64,000 nt of DNA from Bradyrhizobium uaiense. GTDB taxonomy: Bacteria > Pseudomonadota > Alphaproteobacteria > Rhizobiales > Xanthobacteraceae. The DNA is taken from assembly GCF_010811875.1 (NCBI RefSeq), contig NZ_VKHP01000010.1:1-64000 (forward strand), given 5' to 3'. Both the position numbers and the translations under genes were made by a program. A model generated the notes under the pieces. It saw nothing but the letters and a program-made list of their open reading frames with translations, was not told the origin of the DNA and did not search any database. Positions 1-9,353 of this stretch are shown here, one piece after another. Numbering within the stretch: the stretch's first letter is position 1; every line of letters starts with the position of its first letter.

Positions 1-47
1 CGACCTGATGCGAAGCCGTCAGTTTCTTGATTGTTGTTGTTTGGCAT
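1..47 (-). CDS. 5' end of an unidentified gene, cut by the window edge
   Basis: On the minus strand an ATG at 47 follows a good ribosome binding site (GGAGG about 8 bases upstream) and opens a frame reading MPNNNNQETDGFASG before the window ends. Only about 15 codons are visible, so no function can be given. It reads away from the RlpA gene and is separated from it by the RlpA terminator. The Asn/Gln-rich start suggests a disordered N terminus rather than a signal peptide. Confidence 0.45.
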   Translation of the reverse strand, partial: MPNNNNQETDGFASG

Positions 48-120
48 GGGCCGTCCTCCGGAAGCAGAACGGAGGTTATGGCTCCGGCCCCTCGTGTCAA
101 CGCACGCTGCGCGCATCCTG

Positions 121-158
121 AAAGAAAAACCCCGCCTCGGTGGGACTCCAAGGCGGGG
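121..158 (-). terminator. Rho-independent terminator of the RlpA gene
   Basis: An 8-bp perfect stem (CCCCGCCT at 130-137 with AGGCGGGG at 151-158) is followed on the minus strand by TTTTTCTTT (121-129). It lies about 170 bases downstream of the RlpA stop codon and has the right polarity for that gene. Confidence 0.75.
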
Positions 159-328
159 AAGGTTCATTGGGTAGAAATCCACGCGCGTGGAAAACGAGTG
201 CGCGGGAAGTAGCGGCATCAATTCTATTCGGACGGCTGGCTCGGACAACGGGATTAAAGGGCGCACAACACCGGGACTTTTTCCCGATCCGGCCGGCAAA
301 AATCCCGACCTCGCTCAAGCGACGCGGC

Positions 329-910
329 TCACCGCACCACGTCGAGCCTGACATTCGCGACACCCTTGCCGATCATGCCGAGCGACTGCGCGGCAGAATG
401 GGAGACGTCGACGATGCGCCCGGGAACGTAAGGTCCGCGGTCATTGACACGCACGGTGACCGAACGGCCGGTCTTGACGTCGGTGACGCGCAGCTTGGTG
501 CCGAACGGCAATGTCGGATGCGCGGCAGTCAGTTCGCGTCCGTCGAACTTCTCGCCGCTCGCAGTCTCCTGCGCGTCGCTGTAGAAGCTCGCGACCCCCT
601 GCGATGCAATCTTGGTGTTGCCGGTCCGGCGCGAGGCATAGGGCGTGTGCCTGTGCGCTGTGGCGACGCGTGTGCGCGTGGCAGACGAAGCAGTCCGTGT
701 CGGCTCAGCCGATGCCGGCCTGCTCGCGAGCGCCTGCGAGCGCTGGCTGACAACGGAAGACTGCGCGCAGGCCGCGAGCGATGCGGCTCCGATCATGATG
801 GCGAACAGCCGGAGCGGCTTGCGCGCCTGAGCAAACAGGACCGCGGGCGCAGCACCGCGCACACTGCGTTTGACGTCGACGTACGAAATGACTGCATCGT
901 CGCGCAACAT
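329..910 (-). CDS. rlpA: RlpA-family septal ring lytic transglycosylase lipoprotein
   Basis: A 193-residue protein. The C-terminal ~90 residues form the RlpA double-psi beta-barrel: GVASFYSD, ASGEKFDG, LPFGTKLRVTD, VRVNDRGPY and GRIVDVSHSAAQSLGM are all family signatures. RlpA proteins cleave or bind denuded glycan strands of peptidoglycan at the septum. Upstream is a lipoprotein signal ending in a lipobox (SLAAC, Cys48), then a Ser/Ala/Thr/Arg-rich linker of about 50 residues. The start at 910 is uncertain because it gives a long, 34-residue leader before the hydrophobic core; a later start cannot be excluded. It is transcribed alone and ends in a clear terminator. Confidence 0.85.
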   Translation of the reverse strand: MLRDDAVISYVDVKRSVRGAAPAVLFAQARKPLRLFAIMIGAASLAACAQSSVVSQRSQALASRPASAEPTRTASSATRTRVATAHRHTPYASRRTGNTKIASQGVASFYSDAQETASGEKFDGRELTAAHPTLPFGTKLRVTDVKTGRSVTVRVNDRGPYVPGRIVDVSHSAAQSLGMIGKGVANVRLDVVR

Positions 911-1287
911 GTTGCATCCCCAACTCGCGCCCCAGCCCAAGCCGAAAATCCAACGCCCAATGAGCCGAATCCAATCAGGGCGGAACGGTGGCGGAGCGCG
1001 GTTGGACACGCCTCACGCAGCGCGATTTCCCCTCGGGTGTGGTGGATGCGCCACACAACTCAGGCGCTTCGCCTGGGAATGCAGTCCGGTGCCGTCCGTG
1101 TGTGGACATGGATGCCGGCGCCTCGGCCGCCGGTTTCGGTTCCCGAAACTCCCCAACCTCTCCATCCTCTCGCCTTGCTTTGGTCAAACCGGACTGGAGT
1201 CGTGGGGCCCGGGCCAGGGGTCGAAGCAGAGCGAGGATTCGCCGGCCGCCATTTGCGGTTGACCTTGGACTGAAACGGGGACCGCCA
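911..1287. other. Divergent intergenic region between RlpA and the membrane-anchored protein
   Basis: This 377-bp gap between two divergently read genes should hold both promoters. I see no convincing small gene, strong hairpin or recognisable operator in it. Long open frames cross it on both strands, but they have no start signals and are continuations or shadows of neighbouring frames. Confidence 0.4.
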
Positions 1288-2379
1288 ATGCAATCGACAC
1301 TTAAAGACGCTGATCCGCACGATATTTTCGCGATCGAACCGAGCTTCGCTGCAACACGCAACGACAACGCCGCCGCCACGCCGGTAGCCGCCGGCAAGGG
1401 AGCGCCTGGGCAGCGCGAGCCCTGGTTCGGCCCGAGCCTCGCCCCCTCCGCCACGCCACCGGTCGCGTCCGCCGCTGCGGTCACCTCGGTGCCGCCGGTC
1501 ACGCCGATACAACCAGCGACGCCGGTGCCGCCGGCCGCGCCGGAGTACAGCACCGCAAGCCATGACGGCAGACTGGACGACATCAGACTGGAGCGCGCGC
1601 CGCGCCCGACCAACAAATGGGCGATCCGCGCCTTCTGGTTCGTGTTCGCGATCGCCGGCGCCATGGGCACCGCGGCGTGGCAGCACTACGGACATCGCGT
1701 CAAGCAGGTGGTGGCGGAGTACGCGCCCCAGGTTGAGGCCCTGACGTCGCTGCTGCCGGGCAAAACGACTGCCGCTCCCGATCCGGCGAGCCCACCGGTC
1801 GCGCAGGAGGCGGCCGCCGATCAGCCGGCGGAGGCCGCTCCGGCCGCAGCCCCACAGAACGTTGCCGCAGCGCAGCCCACCCCTGCCGCAGCACCAGCGG
1901 CCGCAGCAGCACCGATCGCACCCGCCACCGCGACAACGCCGGCCGCAGCCGCACCTGACCAACCGCAGTTGCTGCAGTCGATGGCGCGTGACCTCGCGTC
2001 GATGGGACAGCAGATCGAGCAGCTCAAGACCAGCATCGATCAGCTCAAGGCCGGCCAGGATCAGTTGGCGCAGCGTGTCGCGCGGACAACCGAGACCAGG
2101 GCGGTCGAGCCACGGCCGGTCGCCCCACGCCCGCGCGCCGCAATCGCGCCGCCGCCGACGGTCCCCCACACGGCGGTTGCGCCGCCGCCGGTGCGCCGGC
2201 CGGCACAGGCCTACATCCCGCCGCCACCGCCGGCATCAGCAGCGCCGCTGCCGGCCCCGGTTGCAGTCTCCCCGCAATCGGCCGTGGCACCGCGGCCCGT
2301 GCAACCGCAGCAACAGTCCAGTGTTGTTGACGCGGATGATGGCGGCCCGGTGGTTCGGCCGCCGATGCCGCTGCGCTAG
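1288..2379 (+). CDS. Membrane-anchored Pro/Ala-rich protein with a coiled coil, function unknown
   Basis: A 363-residue protein. Residues 1-110 are cytoplasmic and low in complexity, one membrane segment spans about 111-130 (WAIRAFWFVFAIAGAM), and a long Pro/Ala-rich periplasmic region follows. A short coiled coil near residues 230-265 (MARDLASMGQQIEQL, DQLKAGQDQLAQRV) could mediate oligomerisation. The C terminus is rich in Pro-Pro and Val-Ala-Pro. Bradyrhizobium carries many proteins of this plan, usually annotated hypothetical. The frame is open for 100 codons upstream, but the ATG at 1288 is the first sensible start and lies close to an acceptable purine-rich stretch (GGGGACC). Confidence 0.75.
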   Translation: MQSTLKDADPHDIFAIEPSFAATRNDNAAATPVAAGKGAPGQREPWFGPSLAPSATPPVASAAAVTSVPPVTPIQPATPVPPAAPEYSTASHDGRLDDIRLERAPRPTNKWAIRAFWFVFAIAGAMGTAAWQHYGHRVKQVVAEYAPQVEALTSLLPGKTTAAPDPASPPVAQEAAADQPAEAAPAAAPQNVAAAQPTPAAAPAAAAAPIAPATATTPAAAAPDQPQLLQSMARDLASMGQQIEQLKTSIDQLKAGQDQLAQRVARTTETRAVEPRPVAPRPRAAIAPPPTVPHTAVAPPPVRRPAQAYIPPPPPASAAPLPAPVAVSPQSAVAPRPVQPQQQSSVVDADDGGPVVRPPMPLR

Positions 2380-2390
2380 ACGGATGAAAA

Positions 2391-2426
2391 AATGCGGCCG
2401 ATCGCGATGACGCAATCGGCCGCATT
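2391..2426 (-). terminator. Perfect hairpin between convergent genes
   Basis: The arms AATGCGGCCGAT (2391-2402) and ATCGGCCGCATT (2415-2426) are perfect 12-bp complements. On the minus strand the stem runs into a TTTTTT tract, so it is a strong intrinsic terminator for the L,D-transpeptidase gene. It lies 11 bases after the convergent plus-strand stop and probably ends that transcript as well. Confidence 0.8.
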
Positions 2427-2443
2427 GCACTTCGGTATTCGAA

Positions 2444-3073
2444 TTACGCGCTCTGTCCCGGCGGCAGCACCACCACGGTCGCGCCCGGCTTGACGTGCTG
2501 GTAGAGATCGATGACGTCGGCATTGTTCATGCGGATGCAGCCCGACGAGATCGCCTGCCCGATATATTCGGGCTGGTTGGTGCCGTGGATGCGATACAGC
2601 GTGTCCTTGTTGCCCTGGTAGAGGTAGATGCCCCGGGCGCCGAGCGGGTTGGCGGGTCCACCGGCGACGCGCGCCGGGTACGGCCCGAGCCGCTCCTGAA
2701 TATCCTTGGTCGGAACCCAATCCGGCCATTCGGCCAGGCGGCCGACGGTGGCGACGCCGGAGAACGCCATCGCCTCCTCGCCGACGGCGACGCCGTAGCG
2801 GATCGCCTTGCCGCCGGGCAGCACGTAATAGAGATAGCGCGCGTCGGTATCGACCAGGATCGAACCCGGCTGCTCCTTCCGCGTGTAATCGACAATGTGG
2901 CGCTGGAACTGATCGGGGATCCTGGCCTCCGCATAGGGCGGATGCGCCAGCAATTGCCGATCGCGCGGCGTCATCGCAGCATCCGTCACCGGCGACAGCG
3001 TCGCCTGCATGCAGCCGCCAAGCGCAAGCGAACCCACCAGCACCGCAGCAAGCCCCAACTTCGACACGATCAT
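2444..3073 (-). CDS. L,D-transpeptidase (YkuD) lipoprotein
   Basis: A 209-residue protein. A lipoprotein signal peptide ends in LGGC (Cys21). The YkuD domain covers roughly residues 68-205 and has the catalytic motif with His163 (IHGTNQPEYIG) and SSGCIRM with nucleophile Cys179. Such enzymes make 3-3 cross-links in peptidoglycan or attach proteins to it, and they act in the periplasm. IHGTN and the spacing to SxGCIRM match the ErfK/YbiS group. It is a single gene ending in a strong hairpin and divergent from a small exported protein. This window has a second, much larger YkuD protein at 45553-47340. Confidence 0.92.
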   Translation of the reverse strand: MIVSKLGLAAVLVGSLALGGCMQATLSPVTDAAMTPRDRQLLAHPPYAEARIPDQFQRHIVDYTRKEQPGSILVDTDARYLYYVLPGGKAIRYGVAVGEEAMAFSGVATVGRLAEWPDWVPTKDIQERLGPYPARVAGGPANPLGARGIYLYQGNKDTLYRIHGTNQPEYIGQAISSGCIRMNNADVIDLYQHVKPGATVVVLPPGQSA

Positions 3074-3250
3074 TCTCCCCCTGCGTCAACTTGTGGCACT
3101 TGCTGCCGAAATCGTGCTGAAATCGTGGCAGCCCCGCCTGGAACACGGCTGTTTGATCGGTTCCCTCGGCAGGTGTGTCCTGACGGTTGCAGGTGGTTCC
3201 CGCGGACGCTAGCCTTGCGACAAAATGTCTAAAACATCGGGAGGAATTCG

Positions 3251-3634
3251 ATGCGTTACGCTCTGCTGGTCGGCGGTCTGATTGTCGCGGCAACACCGGC
3301 CCACGCCGATCCGCGCTCAGCGTATGTCACGATGGTGCTGCAGGCCTTTGCGGCCAAGGTCGAGTGCCCCGGCACCGATCTCGTCTATCAGGACCTTGTG
3401 CAGCGGGCGCAGGACATGCACCTGCCCGACGGCACCACCGAGCAGGTGCGCAAGGCGATCGCCTTCATGCACACCGGCGGCAAGATGGGCGAGAAGCAGC
3501 CCGACGACCTGATGACCGAAGTCGCGATCGCAACCCAGTCCACCGACCTCGACCAGCGCCGCGCCGGCAGCATGACGACCTGGTGCCAGGACCAGAAGTC
3601 GCGGCTCGCGGGCTACATCAGGACGAAGGAATAG
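3251..3634 (+). CDS. Small exported protein, function unknown
   Basis: A 127-residue protein with a clear Sec signal peptide (MRYALLVGGLIVAATPAHA, cleavage near residue 19) and a well-placed ribosome binding site (GGGAGGAA, 6 bases before ATG). The mature protein has two cysteines, near residues 39 and 112 (VECPG and TWCQDQ), that could form a disulfide. No known domain is recognised. It is convergent with the SDR gene downstream. Confidence 0.7.
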   Translation: MRYALLVGGLIVAATPAHADPRSAYVTMVLQAFAAKVECPGTDLVYQDLVQRAQDMHLPDGTTEQVRKAIAFMHTGGKMGEKQPDDLMTEVAIATQSTDLDQRRAGSMTTWCQDQKSRLAGYIRTKE

Positions 3635-3696
3635 AAAACGTTTTCGAGCGAAGGGGGCACCGGTTCGCGTGAAGAAAACGCGTCAAACAAGAATCC

Positions 3697-4479
3697 TCAA
3701 TCAAGCTCCGGCGGCGCGAACCAGTTGGTCAGCGACAAGCCGCCGTCGACCACGATCGATGCGCCGGTGACGTAGCCGGAGAGCTTCTGCGACAGCACGG
3801 CGAGCGCCATCGGCGCGAGATCGTCCGCCTGGCCAAGCCGGCCAAGCGGGATGTGCCTTGCAAGCGCAGGATCGGCGACGAAGCCGCCGGCCGCAATCGC
3901 GCCGGGCACCAGCGCATTGATGCGGATGCCATAGCGGCCCCAGCTCTTGGCCAGCTCCTTCACCAGCATCGCCATGCCGGCCTTCGCCGACGAGTAATGC
4001 GGCAGGTTGCGCGGCGTGCCGGCATGCAGCGACGTGAGCAGCAGGAACGAGCCCGGCGACTTCGCCGCGATCAGCTTGCGCGCCAGTTCGCGCGACAGAT
4101 GAAAGCCGGCATCGAGATTGACCGCGTGCATCTGCCGCCAGGTCTCTTCATCGACCGTCATCGCGTGATCAGCCTCGCGGCGCGGCGGCGACGCGCTATG
4201 GACGAAATGCGTCACCTGCCCGAGTGACGCTTGCGCATGCGCCAGCAAGGCGTCGCAAGCCTCGCGCTGTGCGAGATCGCCGATCCAAGGCACTGCGAGT
4301 TCGGGACGCGGAGCGGCCGTGATCGCGGCGACGACCTTGTCTTCATGCAGATCGGCGAACACCGTGCGCACGCCCTCGCCGACCAGCGCCTGCGCGATGG
4401 CGCGGCCGATGCCGTTACCGGCGCCGGTCACCAAAGCCGCTTCCCGAACGGGATCGAAGGGCGATGTGAAAAGGCTCAT
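3697..4479 (-). CDS. SDR-family oxidoreductase
   Basis: A 260-residue classical short-chain dehydrogenase. It has the nucleotide-binding TGAGNGIG motif (residues 18-25), the catalytic triad Ser150, Tyr162 and Lys166 (YSSAK), and the terminal GYVTGASIVVDGGLSLTNW typical of the family. The NNAG motif is replaced by HSASPP (94-99), a recognised variation seen in pteridine-reductase-like SDRs. It is encoded 33 bases downstream of an FMN reductase on the same strand and is probably co-transcribed. The substrate is unknown. Confidence 0.85.
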   Translation of the reverse strand: MSLFTSPFDPVREAALVTGAGNGIGRAIAQALVGEGVRTVFADLHEDKVVAAITAAPRPELAVPWIGDLAQREACDALLAHAQASLGQVTHFVHSASPPRREADHAMTVDEETWRQMHAVNLDAGFHLSRELARKLIAAKSPGSFLLLTSLHAGTPRNLPHYSSAKAGMAMLVKELAKSWGRYGIRINALVPGAIAAGGFVADPALARHIPLGRLGQADDLAPMALAVLSQKLSGYVTGASIVVDGGLSLTNWFAPPELD

Positions 4480-4512
4480 GATCCCGCAACTCCCGGACTT
4501 GCAGACCTGCGT

Positions 4513-5103
4513 TCAGTATGGCGGCGCTTTGCGCGCCCGCTGCGCCTTGGCAGCTTCGATCCACCAGTTGAAGTCGTCGGCAAAGCGAGGAAAGGCGCGC
4601 TCCAGCGATTTACCGCCCTCGCCGATCGGCTTGCCGTCGGCCGACAAGGTCTGCGCGATCGGCCCCGCGCTGATCGTGCTCGACACCACCACCATGCCCA
4701 TCTCCGACAACGTGCCGTGCCAGGCGGTCGCGGCACGCGCACCGGCGAACCGCCCCGCCGAATAGCTTGCGATCGCCGCCGGACGCCAGAACCATTCCTC
4801 GAGGAAATGATCGGTCAGGTTCTTGAGCCCGGGCTGCATGCCCCAATTGTACTCGCCGGTGACGAACAGGAAGCCGTCGGCGTCGCGGATTTTTCCAGCG
4901 AGCGTTTCGAGCACGGCCGGCGCCTGCCCCTTGGGATGTTCCTTGTACATCCGGTCGAGCATCGGCAGGCCGACCTCCTTGGCATCGATCAGCTCGACAT
5001 CGTCGCCACGGGCGCGAAGACCGTCGACGACGAAGTGCGCCAGCCGGATGCCCATGCGATCCGAACGATAGGAGCCATAGAGAACGAGAATGCGGTGGGT
5101 CAT
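4513..5103 (-). CDS. NAD(P)H-dependent FMN reductase
   Basis: A 196-residue flavodoxin-fold protein of the NADPH-dependent FMN/azoreductase family. It begins with a phosphate-binding loop (VLYGSYRSDRMG) and has the flavin-contact motif FVTGEYNWGMQPGLKN near residues 100-115. Such enzymes reduce flavins, quinones or azo compounds in the cytoplasm. It is the first gene of a likely two-gene operon with the SDR, which suggests a shared role in detoxification or redox metabolism. This is an inference from context. Confidence 0.85.
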   Translation of the reverse strand: MTHRILVLYGSYRSDRMGIRLAHFVVDGLRARGDDVELIDAKEVGLPMLDRMYKEHPKGQAPAVLETLAGKIRDADGFLFVTGEYNWGMQPGLKNLTDHFLEEWFWRPAAIASYSAGRFAGARAATAWHGTLSEMGMVVVSSTISAGPIAQTLSADGKPIGEGGKSLERAFPRFADDFNWWIEAAKAQRARKAPPY

Positions 5104-5157
5104 GGCGCGATCCTACCACGGCGCTGCGACAGCCGTCCTGCGGCCGGCGCGCAGATG

Positions 5158-5192
5158 TTAACGCCGTTCGGCGGGTATTTTCCCGGCGTTAA
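5158..5192. repeat. Inverted repeat in a divergent promoter region
   Basis: TTAACGCCG (5158-5166) and CGGCGTTAA (5184-5192) are perfect 9-bp complements with 17 bases between them. They lie between the FMN reductase start and the small exported protein. There is no T tract, and the position 55-90 bases upstream of the reductase start suits an operator better than a terminator. Confidence 0.4.
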
Positions 5193-5280
5193 GCAATTGG
5201 TCGCAGGCCGGCCGCGGTGGCCAAAAATCGCCAGATTTGTTTTCTGGATATGTCGTCGCTTCGAGAAAGGAGAACCCGAC

Positions 5281-5532
5281 ATGCCGATCGCAAGGCTGTT
5301 TTTTGCAGGCTCGCTCGCCGCCATCGCCGCCATCGCCACTCCGGCGCTGGCAAAGAGTGCCGAGCGGCAGAAGCCCGACGAGAAGTCCACCACCGCCACG
5401 CCGACAGGCTGCCAGGCCTACCAGCAAGCCCCTGACGGCACCTGGAACCAGCTTCCCTGCGGCGAGGCGGGCTCGGGTGGCACGACCCAGCACCGCGCAG
5501 CGACCAAGGGCGCTGACGACGACGAGCACTGA
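5281..5532 (+). CDS. Small exported protein, function unknown
   Basis: An 83-residue protein. A Sec signal peptide (ending ATPALA, about residue 24) is preceded by a strong ribosome binding site (AAAGGAGAA). The mature part is hydrophilic, with two cysteines (GCQAY and LPCGE) about 17 residues apart and an acidic tail. The frame is open for 350 codons upstream but opposite the FMN reductase, so that part is a shadow. No domain is recognised. Confidence 0.65.
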   Translation: MPIARLFFAGSLAAIAAIATPALAKSAERQKPDEKSTTATPTGCQAYQQAPDGTWNQLPCGEAGSGGTTQHRAATKGADDDEH

Positions 5533-5718
5533 ACCGTCACGCGTGGCCCTTTGCCTTGGCCGAGCCTTGCCGGCCGTCGCGGCCGGGGCGGTGCGGCGCC
5601 TTCGACTTTCGATGATCGGGACCGCTGGGACCACCGCGGCCCCGTATCATAAACCCAAGCTTAATGCGCACCCGGTACGGTTGAGGTCTCTCCCCTCGTC
5701 CAGAATGGCGCGCATCCC

Positions 5719-7800
5719 ATGAAAATTGGTACTCTCCTGACGGCCGCGATCGTCTCGTTATCAGCGGTCGGCGGCGGACTGGCGGCCTATGTCGCTGTCA
5801 CCAAGTACCAGACCATGGACAAGATCTCGACCGCGCAGAGCCGGCTCGAAATCGTCCGCGCCGTTGGCGATATCCCGCGTTACATGAACCCCGAGCGTGG
5901 CTACGCCACCAACCTTTTGCTTGGGGGCGCCACGATCGATCCGAAGCAGATTGCCGAACTCGACCGTCAGCGCCAGCTGACCGACGGTGCGCTTGCCAAG
6001 GTCAACCAGGTGCGCGCCACCCTGCCGGGATCGCTCGACGATGGCGAGGCCGTCGCGCGCGAGATCGACGCGCTGAAGGTGAAGTTTACCGGACTGCGCG
6101 ACGCCATCGCGGCTGCGATCGCCGGCCCCGTCGATGCCCGTCGCGCCGCCGCCGGCAAGATCGTCGCCGACAATTCCGTGTTCAACGCCGGCGTCACCAC
6201 GCTGCTCGACGAGCAGGTGCGCCGCCTTGCCGGCCTCGACGGAAATGCCTATCGCCAGGCCAACTACGCCAACGTCGCCTGGACCTTGCGCGACATCGGC
6301 GGGCTGAATGCCAGCCTGCACAAGGCGCTGGTCGGCGCCAGGCGCGTCGCGACCGAGCCGGAGAAGCAGGAGCTCTATCGCTCGACCGGCCGCACCGAGC
6401 AGATCCTCTCGACCTTGCAGGAGCTGCGCAACAATCCCGCGACGCCTGCCAACGTCATGACGGCGCTCGGCAAGATGCAGGCCGATTATGTCGAGCGGTT
6501 CGGCAAGGCGCTGAAGCTTGCCAAGGAAGGCGCAGTGACCGGCAAGTACGAGCTGGATCTCGACGCCTACTACCCCGAATCGCAAATCGGCCTCGCCGCC
6601 ATCATCACCGTCCGCGACGCGTTCTACGAGAATGCCGAGCAAGGTCTTGCCGCCGCCTATTCATCGGCACGCGTCAGCTTCGTGGTGGCGCTGACCGGGC
6701 TGCTCGCCGTCATTGCCGTCAGCGCCGCTCTGATCGTCATGGTCCGCCGCCGCATCCTCAACCCGATCGCCGCCCTCACCGGCCGGATGTCGCGTCTCGC
6801 CGCGGGTGACGTCGCCGAGGCGATCCCGGGCGCCGCGCGCAACGACGAGATCGGCGCGATGGCTGCCGCCGTGCAGGTGTTCAAGGACAACAAGATCGAC
6901 GCCGATCACCTCGCGACCGAGAAGGAAGCCGAGAACGACGTCAAGATGCGCCGCGCCCGCGTGCTCGACGATCTGACACGCGCCTTCGAGGCCAAGGTCA
7001 CGGAGCTGGTCGGCGGGTTGTCCGCCGCGTCCTCGGTGATGGAGAACACGGCGCAATCGATGTCGGCCACCGCCGCAGCAACCAACCGGCAGGCCGCGGT
7101 CGTCGCCGCGGCATCCGATCAGACTTCGACCAACGTGCAGACGGTCGCAAGCGCGACCGAAGAACTGACCTCCTCGATCTCGGAGATCGCCCGCCAGGTC
7201 GCGACCTCGACCGAGATCGCCGCGCGCGCGGTCGATCATGCCCGGCGCACCGGCGACACCGCCCGCTCGCTGGCCGAGGGCGCCCAGAAGATCGGCGACG
7301 TCGTGACGTTGATCCAGAGCATCGCCGCGCAGACCAATTTGCTCGCGCTCAACGCCACCATCGAGGCAGCCCGCGCCGGCGAGGCCGGCCGCGGCTTTGC
7401 CGTCGTCGCCTCAGAAGTGAAGTCGCTGGCCGGCCAGACCGCGAAGGCAACCACGGAGATTTCCGAGCAGATCACCGCGATCCAGACCGCCAGCGACGAG
7501 ACCGTGACTGCCATCCGCAGCGTCGTCGACGTCATCACCGAGATCGACCAGATCGGCACCGCGATTGCCGCGGCGATCGAGGAACAGGGCTCGGCGACCA
7601 AGGAAATCTCGCGCAGCGTTCAGGAAGCTGCGCGCGGCACGCAGGAGGTCAATTCGAACATCTCCGGCGTGCAGCGCGCCGCCGACGACACCGGCGCGGC
7701 GGCAACCCAGGTGCTGGGCGCGGCCGAGCAGCTCTCGACGCAGTCCAAGGACCTCGCCGGCCAGGTCAACCGCTTCCTGTCAGACGTGCGGGCGGCGTAA
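5719..7800 (+). CDS. Methyl-accepting chemotaxis protein
   Basis: A 693-residue transmembrane chemoreceptor. TM1 covers about residues 5-27, a helical periplasmic sensor domain about 30-315, TM2 about 317-340, a HAMP domain about 341-395 ([24 protein letters not shown]) and the signalling coiled coil 420-690. The highly conserved hairpin tip that contacts CheA and CheW is [20 protein letters not shown], near 534-553. No C-terminal CheR-binding pentapeptide is evident; the protein ends FLSDVRAA. It is a solitary receptor with no che genes nearby. The ligand is unknown. Confidence 0.95.
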   Translation: MKIGTLLTAAIVSLSAVGGGLAAYVAVTKYQTMDKISTAQSRLEIVRAVGDIPRYMNPERGYATNLLLGGATIDPKQIAELDRQRQLTDGALAKVNQVRATLPGSLDDGEAVAREIDALKVKFTGLRDAIAAAIAGPVDARRAAAGKIVADNSVFNAGVTTLLDEQVRRLAGLDGNAYRQANYANVAWTLRDIGGLNASLHKALVGARRVATEPEKQELYRSTGRTEQILSTLQELRNNPATPANVMTALGKMQADYVERFGKALKLAKEGAVTGKYELDLDAYYPESQIGLAAIITVRDAFYENAEQGLAAAYSSARVSFVVALTGLLAVIAVSAALIVMVRRRILNPIAALTGRMSRLAAGDVAEAIPGAARNDEIGAMAAAVQVFKDNKIDADHLATEKEAENDVKMRRARVLDDLTRAFEAKVTELVGGLSAASSVMENTAQSMSATAAATNRQAAVVAAASDQTSTNVQTVASATEELTSSISEIARQVATSTEIAARAVDHARRTGDTARSLAEGAQKIGDVVTLIQSIAAQTNLLALNATIEAARAGEAGRGFAVVASEVKSLAGQTAKATTEISEQITAIQTASDETVTAIRSVVDVITEIDQIGTAIAAAIEEQGSATKEISRSVQEAARGTQEVNSNISGVQRAADDTGAAATQVLGAAEQLSTQSKDLAGQVNRFLSDVRAA

Positions 7801-7842
7801 TCGACGGCACGCCGCTGTCAAAGGGGGCAGATATTTGCTCCC

Positions 7843-7957
7843 CGTCATTGCGAGCGCAGCGAAGCAATCCATCGCACCGCAAGCGGCAGCATGGATTGCT
7901 TCGTCGCTTCAGCGCAAAATTGCTTCGCAATTTTGTCGCGAGCTCCTCACAATGACG
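7843..7957. repeat. Dispersed palindromic repeat, CGTCATTGCGAG family (copy 1)
   Basis: The element starts CGTCATTGCGAGCGCAGCGAAGCAATCC and ends with the complement ...CTCACAATGACG. Internal arms (GAAGCAATCCAT with ATGGATTGCTTC; AAAATTGC with GCAATTTT) allow an extended hairpin. A second copy lies at 58530-58615. Both sit between convergent genes, here the chemoreceptor and the acyl-CoA dehydrogenase. This repeat type is abundant in Bradyrhizobium genomes, known from recognition and not from a search. Confidence 0.85.
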
Positions 7958-7972
7958 AGGTTTGGCAGCCCT

Positions 7973-9136
7973 CTAGCCGCCACGCAGGCCAAGTACGCGG
8001 CGGGCGATCGCCTGGCGATGGACCTCGCTCGGGCCTTCGTACACCCGCATCAGCCGCGCCTTTTGCCAGAGCGCGTTCAACGGCAATTCCAGCGTCACGC
8101 CGAGTGCGCCGAGCGTCTGCATGGCATGGTCGCAGGCGTCATAGGCCATCTCGGTCGCGAACACCTTGATCATCGAGGCCTCGTGGCGGATGTCCTCGCC
8201 GCGGTCGGTCTTGTCGGCGGCTTCGCGCACCATCAGCCGGCACGCATGCATGCGGGTGGAGATATCGGCAATCCACCACTGGATCGCCTGGCGCTCGGCG
8301 AGCTTGACGCCGAACGTCTCGCGCTGCTTGGCGTGCTCGCACATCATGTCGAGCGCGCGCTTGGTGATGCCGACGCAGGTCGAGCCCATCTCGAGCCGAC
8401 GCGTGCGCAGGCGCAGCTGCATCGGCGCGTAGCCCTTGCCGACTTCGCCGAGCACCGAATCCTTCGGGATGCGGCAGTCCTCAAACACGATCTCGTAGGT
8501 CGAGCCGCCGCCGACCATCGGGATCTCGCGTTCGATGATGAAGCCCGCCGTGCCCTTCTCGACGATGAACGAGGTGATGCCGCCCTGGCGCTGATCGTTG
8601 CCGACCCGCGCCATCACGATGATGAAGTCGGCAGCGCGCGCATTGCTGATCCAGATCTTGCGGCCGTTCAATACCCACTCTTCGCCTTCGAGCACCGCAC
8701 GCGTCTTCATCCCTGCGGGATCGCCGCCGGCGCCGGGCTCGGAGATCGCGATCGCCGATGTCATCCGGCCCTCGATATAGGGCTGCAGATATTTCTTCTT
8801 CTGCGCGTCGGTGCCGACCGCCTGCAACATGCGCAGGTTCGGCGAGTCCGGCGGCAGCACGAACGGCACGCAGCTGCGGCCGAGCTCTTCGTGCACCGCA
8901 GCCATCGTCCGCGTCGGCAGGTCGTGGCCGCCGAGATCCTCGGGCGCATCGAGGCCCCAGAGACCGAGCTCCTTCGAGACATCGCGCAGCCGTTTGCGCT
9001 GTTCCGGCGTGAGCTCGGGATGATCGCTGCCGGGCAATTTCGATTTCAGATATTGCGGCTCGAGCGGGATCAGTTCGCGATCGACGAACCTCGCGACGGT
9101 CTCGCGGATCATGGCTGTCTGTTCGTCATCGCTCAT
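7973..9136 (-). CDS. Acyl-CoA dehydrogenase
   Basis: A 387-residue flavoprotein of the acyl-CoA dehydrogenase family, which carries out alpha,beta-oxidation of acyl-CoA and passes electrons to ETF. Family landmarks are the flavin-binding AISEPGAGGDPAGMKTRA region, WVLNGRKIWISNA, and the C-terminal MQTLGALGVTLELPL ... MRVYEGPSEVHRQAIARRVLGL. The start at 9136 is chosen because GAGGAA lies 7-12 bases upstream, while the longer frame lacks one. The substrate range cannot be read from sequence. It is a single gene, convergent with the chemoreceptor. Confidence 0.93.
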   Translation of the reverse strand: MSDDEQTAMIRETVARFVDRELIPLEPQYLKSKLPGSDHPELTPEQRKRLRDVSKELGLWGLDAPEDLGGHDLPTRTMAAVHEELGRSCVPFVLPPDSPNLRMLQAVGTDAQKKKYLQPYIEGRMTSAIAISEPGAGGDPAGMKTRAVLEGEEWVLNGRKIWISNARAADFIIVMARVGNDQRQGGITSFIVEKGTAGFIIEREIPMVGGGSTYEIVFEDCRIPKDSVLGEVGKGYAPMQLRLRTRRLEMGSTCVGITKRALDMMCEHAKQRETFGVKLAERQAIQWWIADISTRMHACRLMVREAADKTDRGEDIRHEASMIKVFATEMAYDACDHAMQTLGALGVTLELPLNALWQKARLMRVYEGPSEVHRQAIARRVLGLRGG

Positions 9137-9353
9137 CTGGGATTCCTCGCCTGTGCTGTTGTGCTTCACAAATCCAGTAGCGCATTTTTTGTCGGCACAA
9201 ATAGCGGAAACGCGCACCCACGCTCACTGTCGCGCGAGGGTTTCATGGTGCGGAATTCAATATCCCGCGGCGCGGTCAGCGACCGCGCAATTGCGCAAGA
9301 TGCGCGGGCGCCTCGACCAAATCATCACGCAGCACGAAGTTGTCAGGCGTGCC

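Noticed and set aside
140..1273. A 377-residue plus-strand frame opposite the RlpA gene
   Set aside because: It is antisense to RlpA, whose domain is clear; it has no start signals or recognisable domain.
1060..2169. A 369-residue minus-strand frame opposite the Pro/Ala-rich protein
   Set aside because: Long frames are expected opposite high-GC Ala/Pro-rich genes; composition is Arg/Gly-rich and no family is seen.
4231..5280. The long upstream part of the frame ending at 5532
   Set aside because: It is antisense to the FMN reductase and the SDR; the real gene starts at 5281 with a signal peptide and ribosome binding site.
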